Source of the DNA: Ruminococcaceae bacterium UBA3323
GTDB lineage: Bacteria > Bacillota > Clostridia > Oscillospirales > Acutalibacteraceae
Length of the DNA stretch: 58,441 nt
Assembly (NCBI GenBank): GCA_002361935.1
Contig: DESD01000038.1
Location: forward strand, 1-58,441
Direction of reading: 5' to 3'
Shown: piece by piece, positions 16,396 through 24,967 of the stretch
Layout: the number at the start of each line of letters is the position of its first letter
How positions within the stretch are numbered: the first letter of the stretch is position 1
The notes under the pieces: model-generated
Told to the model about the DNA's origin: nothing
What the model saw: the letters and a program-made list of their open reading frames with translations, nothing else
Databases searched by the model: none
Translations under genes and position numbers: made by a program

Positions 16396-19272
16396 ATGAA
16401 TATAACAACAGGTACGAAAATATGCGGCTTTACCGTAAACAGAATAAGAAAAAATGATGAACTTGCCGGCACTCTTTATGAAATGAGCCATGATAAAACA
16501 GGCGCAGAGCTTTGCTGGCTTGATAACGGCGAACAGAACAAGCTTTTTTCCGTTGCCTTTAAAACCCTGCCCGAGAACAGCACAGGCGTTTTTCATATTC
16601 TTGAGCATTCCGTGCTTTGCGGTTCGGAAAAATACCCTGTTAAGGAACCGTTTGTTGAGCTGATGAAAAGCTCTATGAATACCTTTTTAAATGCTATGAC
16701 CTATCCTGATAAAACGGTTTATCCCATATCCAGCCGCAATGAAAAGGATTTTTTAAACCTTGCTTCCGTTTATCTTGATGCGGTGTTTGCGCCGAAAATT
16801 CTTGAAAATCCCAACATTTTCTATCAGGAAGGGATTCATATTGAATTTGATAAGGAAAACCCTGTTTATAAGGGTGTTGTTTTCAATGAAATGAAAGGTG
16901 CAATGTCCGGTGTTGATGATAAAATTGAGCAGGGAATAGATAATCTTCTTTTCCCGGATAGCTGTTATCATTTTAATTCCGGCGGTGATCCGGCCGTAAT
17001 TCCCGATTTAACGTATGAGAAGTTTGTTGAAACTTATAAAAGGTTTTACCATCCTTCCAATGCGCGCTTTTTCCTTGATGGCAATGTTCCGCTGGAAAAA
17101 ACGCTTGAAATGATTCAGTCCTATCTTGAAAAGTATGACAAAAGCAATCAGCTTCCTGTTTTATCCATGCAAAATCCGGTTTCAGGAGAGGGAACTGCCT
17201 ATTATGAAATTGCAGATGAGGCAAACCGCGATAAAAAGGCAGTTTTGGCTATCGGTAAAATTATCGGAACCTATGAAGAAAAAGAAAAAGTATTTGCAGC
17301 AAAGGTTTTGTGTGATGTTCTTGCTGATTCAAATGAATCTCCGCTGAAGCGGGCGGTGCTGTCATCAGGTGTTGCCGAAGATTTGGAAATGACGGTTGTA
17401 GATGGTGTGGCACAGCCGTATCTTTTGATGATTGCAAGAAATATGAAAGCATCCGACAGCGAAAGGCTTATGGATATAATCCATAAAACCGTGAACCGTC
17501 TTGTATCTGACGGGCTGGATAAAAAATCGGTTTTTGCTTCAATAAACCGTTTTGCATTCCGATCTAAGCAACTGCCTGAGCCGCAGGGACTTTACAGAGC
17601 GGTATTTGCATTAAACAGCTGGCTTTACGGCGGTGATCCTATGCTTTATCTGATAAATGATGCAGCAACCGATGCTATTAAAAAGATGACCGAAACAGAT
17701 GGGTTTGAAAAACTGCTGAAAGAGCTTTTACTTGATGACAGCGGAAGGGCAGTGCTTCATATGCTTCCGTCATCAACGCTGGGCGAAGAAGAAAGAAAAG
17801 CAGAGGAAAAACGCATTAAAAATGAAATCTCTGCGTTAACAGAAGAGGATAAGCAGCAGCTTATTCAAAAGAATGAGAAGCTTATTTACTGGCAGAAAAC
17901 CCCCGATTCGGCAGAAGCGGCAAACTCACTGCCAACGCTTTCTTTGAGTGAGGTAAGCGATACGCCCGAGCTTATAAAAACGATTGAGGGCTGTGAAAAC
18001 GGAGTTAAAATTCTTTATCATCCAATCAGTACAAATGGAATTGTTTATCTTTCAATGTACTTCCCTTTAACAGGCTTCAGCCTTACTGAGCTCACACAAT
18101 TATCTCTGTTACCATCTCTTTTCGGGGAATTTCCAACTGAAAACTATTCGGTAACGGAGCTTCAGCAGAATATAAAAACCTATATAGGAAAGCTCACCTT
18201 CAGCCTGGAGGTTTTTGCAAAGGATAAGCAGACAGAAAAATGCACGCCGTTTTTAACAGTACGTGCAGGAATTCTGGAAGAAAACCTTTCAGCAGCGAAA
18301 GCACTATTAATTGAGGTTTTAACTAAATCACAGTTTGATGATGTGAGTAAAATAAAAGAAATTGTTATGCAATCCTATGAAATGGCCCGTCAATCGGCAA
18401 TCGGCAGCGGGCATTCGCTGGGTGTTTGCGCTGTTCAGGCTCAGTACAGTGCAAAGGGTGCAGTTAACGAAGCTGTAAATGGCTATTCTTCCATGAAATA
18501 TCTTCACGATTTTGCAGATGATTTTGATGGCAGGGTTAACGGATTTATATCTCTTGCCAACAGGGCGCAGACTGAAGCAATATGCAAATCGAACCTGACC
18601 GTAAGTATAACATCTTCTGAAAATGTTGTTGTTTCAGATTTGCTTTCGGGCATTCCGAGCGGAAATGAAATTCCGAAAGAAGCTGAATATAAAACAAATC
18701 TTCCTAAAAAAATGGGTATCCGTATTCCTGCACAGATTGCCTTTGCAGTGAAGGGCTATCATCTTTCCGATGCAGAAACAAATATAAACGGCTCATTGAA
18801 AATTGCGGCAAATATTATTTCCCTGGATTATCTTTGGAATATCATAAGAGTTCAGGGCGGTGCCTACGGTGCAGGCTTATTATCGGGAAGAGACGGTGCG
18901 GTTGTCTGTTATTCCTATCGTGATCCTTCGCCTGCCCAATCCCTGCAGGTGTATGATGGCTTATCTGCAATGACCCGTGAATTCTGCGAAGGTAATGATG
19001 CTTTGGATAAATATATTATTTCGGCCGTTGCTTCAACAGAACCGTTGAAAACGCCTGCAAATCAGGGTGTTGATGCAGATGAACTTTGGTTTTCGGGTGT
19101 TAAGGATGAAGACAGAATTTTAACCCGACGCCAGATGCTTTCTGCTGACCGCAGTGCATTGCTGGAGTGGTGCCCGATATTTGACAAAATGGCGGAAGAT
19201 GGTGCAGTTTGTGTTGTTGGATATGAAGCCGCTCTTGCAAAATGTAAAGATCTGGAAATCTTTGAACTTTAA
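16396..19272 (+). CDS. M16C zinc peptidase (PreP/Cym1 family)
   Basis: A 958-residue insulinase-family metallopeptidase that would degrade short or unfolded peptides in the cytosol. The inverted zinc motif H67-I-L-E70-H71 is followed by SVLCGSEKYP; a second conserved segment (VVFNEMKGAMSG) supplies the third zinc ligand. Length and two-half clam-shell arrangement match PreP. The C-terminal half carries the usual GGAYGAG segment. ATG 16396 follows AGGAG (16384-16388). An upstream in-frame extension overlaps the flavoprotein gene and is rejected. Pairing with the thioredoxin-reductase-like gene in one operon is clear, but a functional link is not. Confidence 0.88.
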   Translation: MNITTGTKICGFTVNRIRKNDELAGTLYEMSHDKTGAELCWLDNGEQNKLFSVAFKTLPENSTGVFHILEHSVLCGSEKYPVKEPFVELMKSSMNTFLNAMTYPDKTVYPISSRNEKDFLNLASVYLDAVFAPKILENPNIFYQEGIHIEFDKENPVYKGVVFNEMKGAMSGVDDKIEQGIDNLLFPDSCYHFNSGGDPAVIPDLTYEKFVETYKRFYHPSNARFFLDGNVPLEKTLEMIQSYLEKYDKSNQLPVLSMQNPVSGEGTAYYEIADEANRDKKAVLAIGKIIGTYEEKEKVFAAKVLCDVLADSNESPLKRAVLSSGVAEDLEMTVVDGVAQPYLLMIARNMKASDSERLMDIIHKTVNRLVSDGLDKKSVFASINRFAFRSKQLPEPQGLYRAVFALNSWLYGGDPMLYLINDAATDAIKKMTETDGFEKLLKELLLDDSGRAVLHMLPSSTLGEEERKAEEKRIKNEISALTEEDKQQLIQKNEKLIYWQKTPDSAEAANSLPTLSLSEVSDTPELIKTIEGCENGVKILYHPISTNGIVYLSMYFPLTGFSLTELTQLSLLPSLFGEFPTENYSVTELQQNIKTYIGKLTFSLEVFAKDKQTEKCTPFLTVRAGILEENLSAAKALLIEVLTKSQFDDVSKIKEIVMQSYEMARQSAIGSGHSLGVCAVQAQYSAKGAVNEAVNGYSSMKYLHDFADDFDGRVNGFISLANRAQTEAICKSNLTVSITSSENVVVSDLLSGIPSGNEIPKEAEYKTNLPKKMGIRIPAQIAFAVKGYHLSDAETNINGSLKIAANIISLDYLWNIIRVQGGAYGAGLLSGRDGAVVCYSYRDPSPAQSLQVYDGLSAMTREFCEGNDALDKYIISAVASTEPLKTPANQGVDADELWFSGVKDEDRILTRRQMLSADRSALLEWCPIFDKMAEDGAVCVVGYEAALAKCKDLEIFEL

Positions 19273-19321
19273 GCAGTATAGAGTGGAATTAAACAGGCGT
19301 AACAATTTAACAGAAAAAGAG

Positions 19322-19361
19322 ACAGCGGTACGGTAATTGCTCCGATATCGCTGCTTTTTTG
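19322..19361 (+). terminator. Rho-independent terminator
   Basis: CAGCGGTA and CGG pair with CCG and TATCGCTG with a one-base bulge, followed by CTTTTTTG. It closes the flavoprotein/peptidase unit. The remaining 19362-19513 is AT-rich promoter-like DNA without a convincing box pair. Confidence 0.75.
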
Positions 19362-19513
19362 TTTATAACATATTTGTTTTTTTCATTTGCTTAAAGTTTT
19401 TTATAATAACGCTGAAGTTTTTATAAATAATAATATCAAAACCTGTAAACAAGATATCTGATAAAGGTGTAAAAATTCAGGGTGGATAGAACAGCAAAGG
19501 ATTGGTTTAATTT

Positions 19514-20503
19514 ATGTGCACAGCGGCAACTTATAAAACAAGGGATTTTTATTTTGGAAGAACACTTGATTATGATTTTTCTTACGGTGATGAGGTAACC
19601 ATAACTCCAAGGAATTTTGAACTGAAATTCAGAGAAGAAAAAAGTATAAAAAGCCATTACTCCATGATTGGTATGGCGCATGTTGCCGAAAATTATCCCT
19701 TGTATTACGACGCTGTTAATGAAAAAGGCCTAGGTATGGCAGGATTGAATTTTGTTGGAAATGCGGTATACAGAGAAAAGACGGATGGCAGGGATAATAT
19801 AGCGCAATTTGAATTTATAACATGGATTTTAAGTCAATGCGCTACTGTGAAAGAGTCAAGGGCTTTCATAGAAAATATAAATTTGCTGAATACTCCTTTC
19901 AGTAATGCATTGCCTGTGGCACAGCTTCATTGGATTATTTCGGACAGAGATGAAGCCGTAACAGTTGAATCAGTAAAAGAGGGTATAAAGGTATACGATA
20001 ATCCCGTTGGGATTCTTACAAATAATCCGCCTTTTGATATGCAGCTTTTTGCGTTGAACAATTATATGCATTTATCAGCAGGACATCCTGTAAATCATTT
20101 TGACGCTGCCCTGGATTTAACGGAATACAGCCGTGGAATGGGCGCGCTGGGTTTGCCCGGGGATTTGTCATCGCAATCGCGGTTTATCAGAGCGGCGTTT
20201 GTAAAAATGAATTCTGTTTCGGGAAGCAGCGGGCCGGAAAGCGTAAGTCAGTTTTTTCACATCCTTAATTCGGTTGATCAGCAAAGAGGCTGCTGTGATT
20301 TGGGAAACGGAAAATATGAGATAAGCATTTACACCTCTTGCTGCAACACAGATAAAGGAATCTATTATTATACAACTTATGACAATCATCAGATTACAGC
20401 AGTGGATATGCATAAGGAAAATTTGAACGGAGATAAACTGATACGATATGCATTGATAAAAGAAGAGCAAATCAAACTGCAGAATCAGGCATGCAATAAA
20501 TAA
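19514..20503 (+). CDS. Choloylglycine hydrolase family enzyme (bile salt hydrolase / penicillin V acylase type)
   Basis: A 329-residue Ntn hydrolase whose chain begins Met-Cys, so Met removal exposes the catalytic Cys2. The family's active-site residues are visible: FGRTLDYD (Arg and Asp), an NxGLGMAGLNF substrate loop, DNPVGILTNNPPFD (oxyanion Asn), and SQSRFIRAAF with the conserved Arg. The family hydrolyses conjugated bile acids or related amides, including N-acyl homoserine lactones and penicillin V. No signal peptide, so cytosolic. It stands alone between two terminators. A gut organism would favour bile salts, but the substrate-specificity loops cannot be judged by eye. Confidence 0.85.
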   Translation: MCTAATYKTRDFYFGRTLDYDFSYGDEVTITPRNFELKFREEKSIKSHYSMIGMAHVAENYPLYYDAVNEKGLGMAGLNFVGNAVYREKTDGRDNIAQFEFITWILSQCATVKESRAFIENINLLNTPFSNALPVAQLHWIISDRDEAVTVESVKEGIKVYDNPVGILTNNPPFDMQLFALNNYMHLSAGHPVNHFDAALDLTEYSRGMGALGLPGDLSSQSRFIRAAFVKMNSVSGSSGPESVSQFFHILNSVDQQRGCCDLGNGKYEISIYTSCCNTDKGIYYYTTYDNHQITAVDMHKENLNGDKLIRYALIKEEQIKLQNQACNK

Positions 20504-20507
20504 TTTT

Positions 20508-20550
20508 AAGGCAGGGTACTGTACACAATACAGTATCCCTGCCTTTTATA
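20508..20550. terminator. Bidirectional terminator (GGCAG family)
   Basis: AAGGCAGGGTACTGTA pairs with TACAGTATCCCTGCCTT with a one-base bulge and loop CACAA. T-runs are usable in both directions. It separates the convergent hydrolase gene and the minus-strand operon ending at 20558. Confidence 0.85.
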
Positions 20551-20557
20551 ATGCTTA

Positions 20558-21256
20558 TTATTTGCTTTTTGTTTTCTTCATATGAAGTTCTTTCATACCG
20601 TCAACCTCATCGCAGATTTCCTTAAGATTGCAGGTTGAACAATCAAAAATAACATTGTCAAGAATGTGATTCAGCGCAGATGTTGTGCTTTTTATTTTAT
20701 CAGCAAGCAGCAGAAGTTCATCAAATTTGTCGAACTGTGTCATAAAAACAATCCTGGTGCTTTTCACTATGGGGTTTTTAAAGTATTCCTGCAAAAGAAA
20801 GTTGCCGTAATCAGCAAAGGTAATGCCTTTTTTTACTGCCTTTTTGCTTATGCGTATCTGCTCTCTCATATTAAGGGCGGATGCTCTGGTCATAAATCCG
20901 TCGGGGCAATGATTGTATCTTATAAGCTCAAGCTCCTTTATTTTATCAAAGGCTGTTTCCTCATCAATATCTTCAATTTCAAGAAAAACAATTTTGCAAA
21001 AGGCGGTATCCTCTGTTATTTCCGGTATGTCTTTGCCGTAAAGATATATTGAATTATCAAACTGTATACTGCTTGAAACAGCCATTGTGCTGATGCACGG
21101 CTTCTGGCTTCCACCAAGCTCATATGCAGTATCCTTTAAAAGCAGTATGGCGTTTTTCTTACCCTGTTTCAGATTCGTGTTTTGATATGCAAAAATTTTT
21201 TTGCAGGGCGGCAACAGGTTTGTTATTTGATGAATAAGCTGATTATAAAGAATCAT
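20558..21256 (-). CDS. Iron-sulfur-type protein, weakly CdhC/acetyl-CoA-synthase-like
   Basis: A 232-residue soluble protein, last gene of the HgdB/HgdC operon. A central YELGGSQKP segment followed by YLYGKDIPEI recalls the ELGG and GPDI-type segments of acetyl-CoA synthase beta subunits. The C-terminus has Cys206-x2-Cys209-x5-Cys215 (CSTCNLKEIC), which could bind an iron-sulfur cluster or another metal. It is far shorter than acetyl-CoA synthase, and none of the other genes of a Wood-Ljungdahl complex are in the window. Its start overlaps the stop of the 52-residue membrane peptide (TAATG). Co-occurrence with a CooC-like ATPase suggests a metal-containing partner. Family assignment is tentative. 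Confidence 0.5.
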   Translation of the reverse strand: MILYNQLIHQITNLLPPCKKIFAYQNTNLKQGKKNAILLLKDTAYELGGSQKPCISTMAVSSSIQFDNSIYLYGKDIPEITEDTAFCKIVFLEIEDIDEETAFDKIKELELIRYNHCPDGFMTRASALNMREQIRISKKAVKKGITFADYGNFLLQEYFKNPIVKSTRIVFMTQFDKFDELLLLADKIKSTTSALNHILDNVIFDCSTCNLKEICDEVDGMKELHMKKTKSK

Positions 21257-21414
21257 TACAGCTTTCTGTCCTTTTCAATATTGTCATAATGCTTGCCGAG
21301 AAGCTCGTATATTTTACGTATAAGCTTCATATCAAGATTGAAATAATAAATGCTGAAGGTCAAAACAAAAAGTGCTGCAATAACAATTAAAACAATGATG
21401 AAAGCTTTTAACAT
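21256..21414 (-). CDS. 52-residue single-pass membrane peptide
   Basis: A short gene easily missed. ATG at 21414 is directly next to the stop of the activase gene (TAA then ATG), and its own stop shares bases with the start of the next gene (TAATG). The peptide has one hydrophobic segment (about residues 4-24, FIIVLIVIAALFVLTF), then an aromatic junction and a basic amphipathic tail (MKLIRKIYELLGKHYDNIEK). Such tight coupling on both sides indicates a real translated gene. It could tether the reductase complex to the membrane or to a membrane electron donor; this is inference. Confidence 0.7.
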   Translation of the reverse strand: MLKAFIIVLIVIAALFVLTFSIYYFNLDMKLIRKIYELLGKHYDNIEKDRKL

Positions 21415-22206
21415 TTATGCCATTCCTTTCTGCCTAGCATATTCTGCTGCACCAAGTGCACCCATAAGCTGCGGATCAATATCCAGATCAACAACCTTGA
21501 TTTTAAGTACATGCTCGATAGCCTTTTTAAGTCCTTCATTTTTTGCACAGCCGCCTGTAAGCGTGATACTGTCTGTTGCGCCTGCTTTTTTAGCCATTAC
21601 AAAGCAGCGCTTTGCAACAGCCAGCTGAATGCCTGCTGCAATTTCGTCCATGGGCTTGCCCTCACCAACAAGAGAAATAACCTCAGATTCGGCAAAAACA
21701 GTGCATTGCGCAGTGATAGGGATGGTGTTCTTTGCCTGTAATGAGAGCTGGCAGAATTCAGGCAAAGTCATTTCAAAAGCATTTGCCATAGCTTCAAAGA
21801 AGCGTCCCGTTCCTGCTGCGCATTTATCATTCATGGCAAAGTTTTTAACTGTGCCGTCCGTATCAATGGCAATGCCCTTAACATCCTGGCCGCCTATATC
21901 AATAATTGCCTTAACATTCGGGTTGGTTACGTGAACACCCATTGCATGACAGCTGATTTCGGATATATTTTCGTCAGCAAAAGGCACTTTGTTTCGTCCG
22001 TATCCTGTTCCGATTAAATAGCTGAGTTCCTCTGCCGATTTGATATCATCAACCTTGGCAATGGCTTCTTCAAGTGCAAGTTCGGCACTTTTAACCGGGT
22101 TAATCTTGCTTCTGATTGTTGCATCGGAAACGATTTTTCCCTCTTCATTCAGTATTACACATTTTGCGTAGGTTGAACCTACATCGCATCCACCAAAATA
22201 TTTCAT
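21415..22206 (-). CDS. HgdC/BcrAD-type activase (2-hydroxyacyl-CoA dehydratase activator)
   Basis: A 263-residue ASKHA-fold ATPase. It opens with GGCDVGSTYAK (phosphate loop) and carries IGTGYGRN, IDIGGQDVKG, and the two cysteines that hold the bridging [4Fe-4S] cluster of the homodimer: Cys129 in NDKCAAGTG and Cys168 in QCTVFAESE. Such activases use ATP hydrolysis to push one electron at very low potential onto an HgdB- or BcrBC-type partner. The partner genes lie immediately upstream in the same operon, 21 bases away. Length is normal. Confidence 0.88.
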   Translation of the reverse strand: MKYFGGCDVGSTYAKCVILNEEGKIVSDATIRSKINPVKSAELALEEAIAKVDDIKSAEELSYLIGTGYGRNKVPFADENISEISCHAMGVHVTNPNVKAIIDIGGQDVKGIAIDTDGTVKNFAMNDKCAAGTGRFFEAMANAFEMTLPEFCQLSLQAKNTIPITAQCTVFAESEVISLVGEGKPMDEIAAGIQLAVAKRCFVMAKKAGATDSITLTGGCAKNEGLKKAIEHVLKIKVVDLDIDPQLMGALGAAEYARQKGMA

Positions 22207-22227
22207 ATGTATTATCTCCTTTTCTAA

Positions 22228-23769
22228 TTACCAAGCCATTGTATCGTCAAAATCTACAAGTGTTGGGTCAACAGGCTCTTCCTGAAGAACAGTTGTCATA
22301 TATTTATTAATCTGCTCACGCATATCACGCCTTGAAATAGTTCTTGGATCCATAAGATCCTGAGGAACCCAGATAAAATTGATGTTTCTTTCTCTTGCCT
22401 GATCATCAAAAATGCCGTTAAGTCCATCCATACCCTTGCAGGATATCTGGTCATACATAATTACGGTATCGGCATTGAATTCTTCGCAGATTCTCCAAAG
22501 CTCATCAACAACATTCTGGTAGCCGCCCTTGGTGTGCTTTCTCATAGTGGTTCGCTGAAGCGTTTTTGCATATGTAGCAAGCGATTTATCCTTGTTTTCC
22601 GTATCATACATTATGTAGGAAATCATGGTTTCCATATCCATAACAACATTAATGCCCCAGCAGTTTTCAAGCCAGTTGGCAAGGCTGGTATAATAGTTTG
22701 CAGGGCAGGACCAAACAATAGCCCTGTGGCGCATTTCTTTTGAAACCTTTTCCTTTTTTTCATAGCCTTTCATCATAAGCTTGTTAACCTTTTTATCGGT
22801 TTTAAGAAAACGTTTGTCAAAGCCGCCGGAGAGGTGAAAATAAAACAATCTGTAAAGCCAAAAGGTGGCTCCTGTCATCTGCGGATAATCTGTTTTGTTT
22901 ACATCCCATTTCTGAAGCTCATATTCAAGCTGCTTGTTATAGATTTTCATTGCATCAAAATATGCATTCCAATCAAATTTTTCGCCTGTCTGCTCTTCAA
23001 TGAATTTAATGCAGGATTTAACCTCGTCAACTGCATATTCCTGAACCTCTTCTTCGGTATATCTGAGCGGTACATTTACAACGTGTGACGGAAGCTTGAA
23101 GCGTCTGTCGATATATGCAGAGTTCATGGTTGAACCGTCGCAGGGCATATTGCAGGATAAAAAGCATTTGCCGAACATCGGGTAGTCATCGTTGATGGCA
23201 ACACCTGCTTCGGCAGACGGAAGCGGACATACATCCGCAGGAACACCATAGCTTTCGGTTAAGTCAAGATAAGGCGGTGTAATGTGCTGGTCAACCATGG
23301 AAGAAAGGAAGATCGGTATTGTCTGTACAGGCACACCGTAAAGATTCGGAAAGCCTGCCATAAGCTCAAAAGAGAAAAGCTCATCCATGCAAACTACCTT
23401 GTCGGAAAATTTATCGTTCGGGTGAAAATGCTTATCGTGTTTGAAGAGCATATGAATCATATCGGTGGTATGCTTGATTATTGCATCAAAATGAAGATGC
23501 GCAATGCGAAGATGTGTGCCGCGCAATCCTTCAACATGACGGTCTATCCATGCAGGGGCTGAAAGATAGCTTGCCATCCAGCGGTAACTCCATAAGCCTT
23601 TTACAGTGGATACAGGAGCCTTAAGCACCATTTTAATCATATCCTTCCATGTAATAAGCCATCTGTAATAATCATACATTGTGTCTTTAAATCCGCGCCA
23701 TTCCCTGTGCTTCAAAATGCCTGTTTTGGGTTGATGCAGATTTCCAAGATTCTTAGGCTGGTTTGCCAT
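22228..23769 (-). CDS. HgdB/BcrB-family subunit, long form
   Basis: A 513-residue member of the 2-hydroxyacyl-CoA dehydratase / benzoyl-CoA reductase fold, longer than the usual 370-430. The first 100 residues are extra, aromatic and basic. Possible cluster ligands lie in VPADVCPLPSAEAG and FGKCFLSCNMPCDGS, with further cysteines in WSCPANY and ISCKGMDG, the last being the typical C-terminal family segment. It may hold a conventional or double-cubane iron-sulfur cluster. Only one base separates it from the second HgdB-like gene, so the two probably form a heterodimer. Substrate unknown. Confidence 0.75.
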   Translation of the reverse strand: MANQPKNLGNLHQPKTGILKHREWRGFKDTMYDYYRWLITWKDMIKMVLKAPVSTVKGLWSYRWMASYLSAPAWIDRHVEGLRGTHLRIAHLHFDAIIKHTTDMIHMLFKHDKHFHPNDKFSDKVVCMDELFSFELMAGFPNLYGVPVQTIPIFLSSMVDQHITPPYLDLTESYGVPADVCPLPSAEAGVAINDDYPMFGKCFLSCNMPCDGSTMNSAYIDRRFKLPSHVVNVPLRYTEEEVQEYAVDEVKSCIKFIEEQTGEKFDWNAYFDAMKIYNKQLEYELQKWDVNKTDYPQMTGATFWLYRLFYFHLSGGFDKRFLKTDKKVNKLMMKGYEKKEKVSKEMRHRAIVWSCPANYYTSLANWLENCWGINVVMDMETMISYIMYDTENKDKSLATYAKTLQRTTMRKHTKGGYQNVVDELWRICEEFNADTVIMYDQISCKGMDGLNGIFDDQARERNINFIWVPQDLMDPRTISRRDMREQINKYMTTVLQEEPVDPTLVDFDDTMAW

Positions 23770-23770
23770 C

Positions 23771-24967
23771 TTATTTCGCCTCCTTTTCTTTCTGAATTTT
23801 CTTTATTTCAAGGCTCTCTACAAAGGCCTGAACACGTGTTCTCAGCTGGCCGGAAGCACTTGCTGTATACTGCCTGTCAACAGTAACGGACGGAATGCCG
23901 TATTCGTTAGTCATAATATGTGAAGCAAGGGCTCTTTCATAACCCCAGTATTCGCAGAACTTAATCTGCTCATAAATTACACCGTCAGCATGATAATCCT
24001 GAACAAGCTTTTTTACAAATTCTTTTCTGCCGTCAACCTTTTCCTTACTCATATAGCGTGGGCATTGGCAGGTTTTCATGTAGTGAAGCACAATTTGCTC
24101 AAGCACGTCGCCGTCATCCGTGAGTTGAATTTCTTCTCTTCCGGGAAGCGAGCCGAAGCAGTATCTGTCTGCAACAACAAGAGCACCTGATTCTTCAATA
24201 AGCTTTGTAAAATCGGGGTCATCCATTTCAGAGCCCACAACAACAACCTTTGCTCTGTAATTTTTCTTCTCATCAGGAACCCTTGTTTTAAGCTCTTCGG
24301 CTGTTTCGCGCAGCTTGTCGATAATCAGATATTTCGGGCAGCAGTATGTAACAAGGTTAATCACGTGGAATTCATAGCCTGTAATTCTTGGGTTTTCCTC
24401 TTTTCGGTATTCTCCGATTTCGGTAATCAGTCGGCAAATTTCGTTATGTTCCTCAACTGCCTTTCGCAGGGATGCTTCGCTTGTATCAATGCCGTAAACC
24501 TCTTTAAGCTTATCCAAAACCTTAATCTGCATTTGATTTTTATAATGCTTAATTGTATGCGGCTCTATTTTAAACGGAATGTCCGCAATAGTTAAAAAGA
24601 ACTTCTCGTTTTCAACAAGATTAAGAAGTGTAAAATGTTCATAGCATCTGTTCATTTCCGAGCAGGATTCCGAAGCAATGAGTGCAGACAGGAAATTGTA
24701 GCCGCCCTCAATTGCACGCTCCAGGATTGCCTTGGAATATCCGCACAGATAGGAGCTGAGATAATAGGTGGCAATGTCCATAGAACCCGTTCTCGGTGCT
24801 CTCAGCCTTACTGAAAAGCAGTTATCAAGGTTAAGCAGTACCTCTGGAATGTGATAGCAGGTATAGGCAAGTGCCTTTTTGCCCTCTGAGGTTGCCTGCT
24901 TTACAAGATCGTTATTCGCCTCCTGCAGCAGGTTTTCAAAATAAATCAAGTGTTTTAAATCCTTCAT
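23771..24967 (-). CDS. HgdB/BcrB-family subunit, standard length
   Basis: A 398-residue 2-hydroxyacyl-CoA dehydratase / benzoyl-CoA reductase family protein. The family pattern is clear: TCYHIPEVLLNLDNC near the N-terminus, SSYLCGYSKAI, ASESCSEMNRCYEHF, and the C-terminal IYEQIKFCEYWGYE. These cysteines are the expected iron-sulfur ligands. It differs strongly from its 513-residue neighbour. The ATG shares bases with the stop of the CooC-like gene (TAATG). Genes for glutaconate-CoA transferase or an acyl-CoA dehydrogenase that accompany known amino-acid-fermenting dehydratases are absent, so the usual hydroxyacyl-CoA substrate should not be assumed. Confidence 0.8.
   Translation of the reverse strand: MKDLKHLIYFENLLQEANNDLVKQATSEGKKALAYTCYHIPEVLLNLDNCFSVRLRAPRTGSMDIATYYLSSYLCGYSKAILERAIEGGYNFLSALIASESCSEMNRCYEHFTLLNLVENEKFFLTIADIPFKIEPHTIKHYKNQMQIKVLDKLKEVYGIDTSEASLRKAVEEHNEICRLITEIGEYRKEENPRITGYEFHVINLVTYCCPKYLIIDKLRETAEELKTRVPDEKKNYRAKVVVVGSEMDDPDFTKLIEESGALVVADRYCFGSLPGREEIQLTDDGDVLEQIVLHYMKTCQCPRYMSKEKVDGRKEFVKKLVQDYHADGVIYEQIKFCEYWGYERALASHIMTNEYGIPSVTVDRQYTASASGQLRTRVQAFVESLEIKKIQKEKEAK

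Noticed and set aside
22228..24967. Standard 2-hydroxyglutaryl-CoA dehydratase of glutamate fermentation
   Set aside because: The partner enzymes (CoA-transferase, hydroxyglutarate dehydrogenase, decarboxylase) are not in the window, and the operon has a CooC-like ATPase and unusual extra genes.
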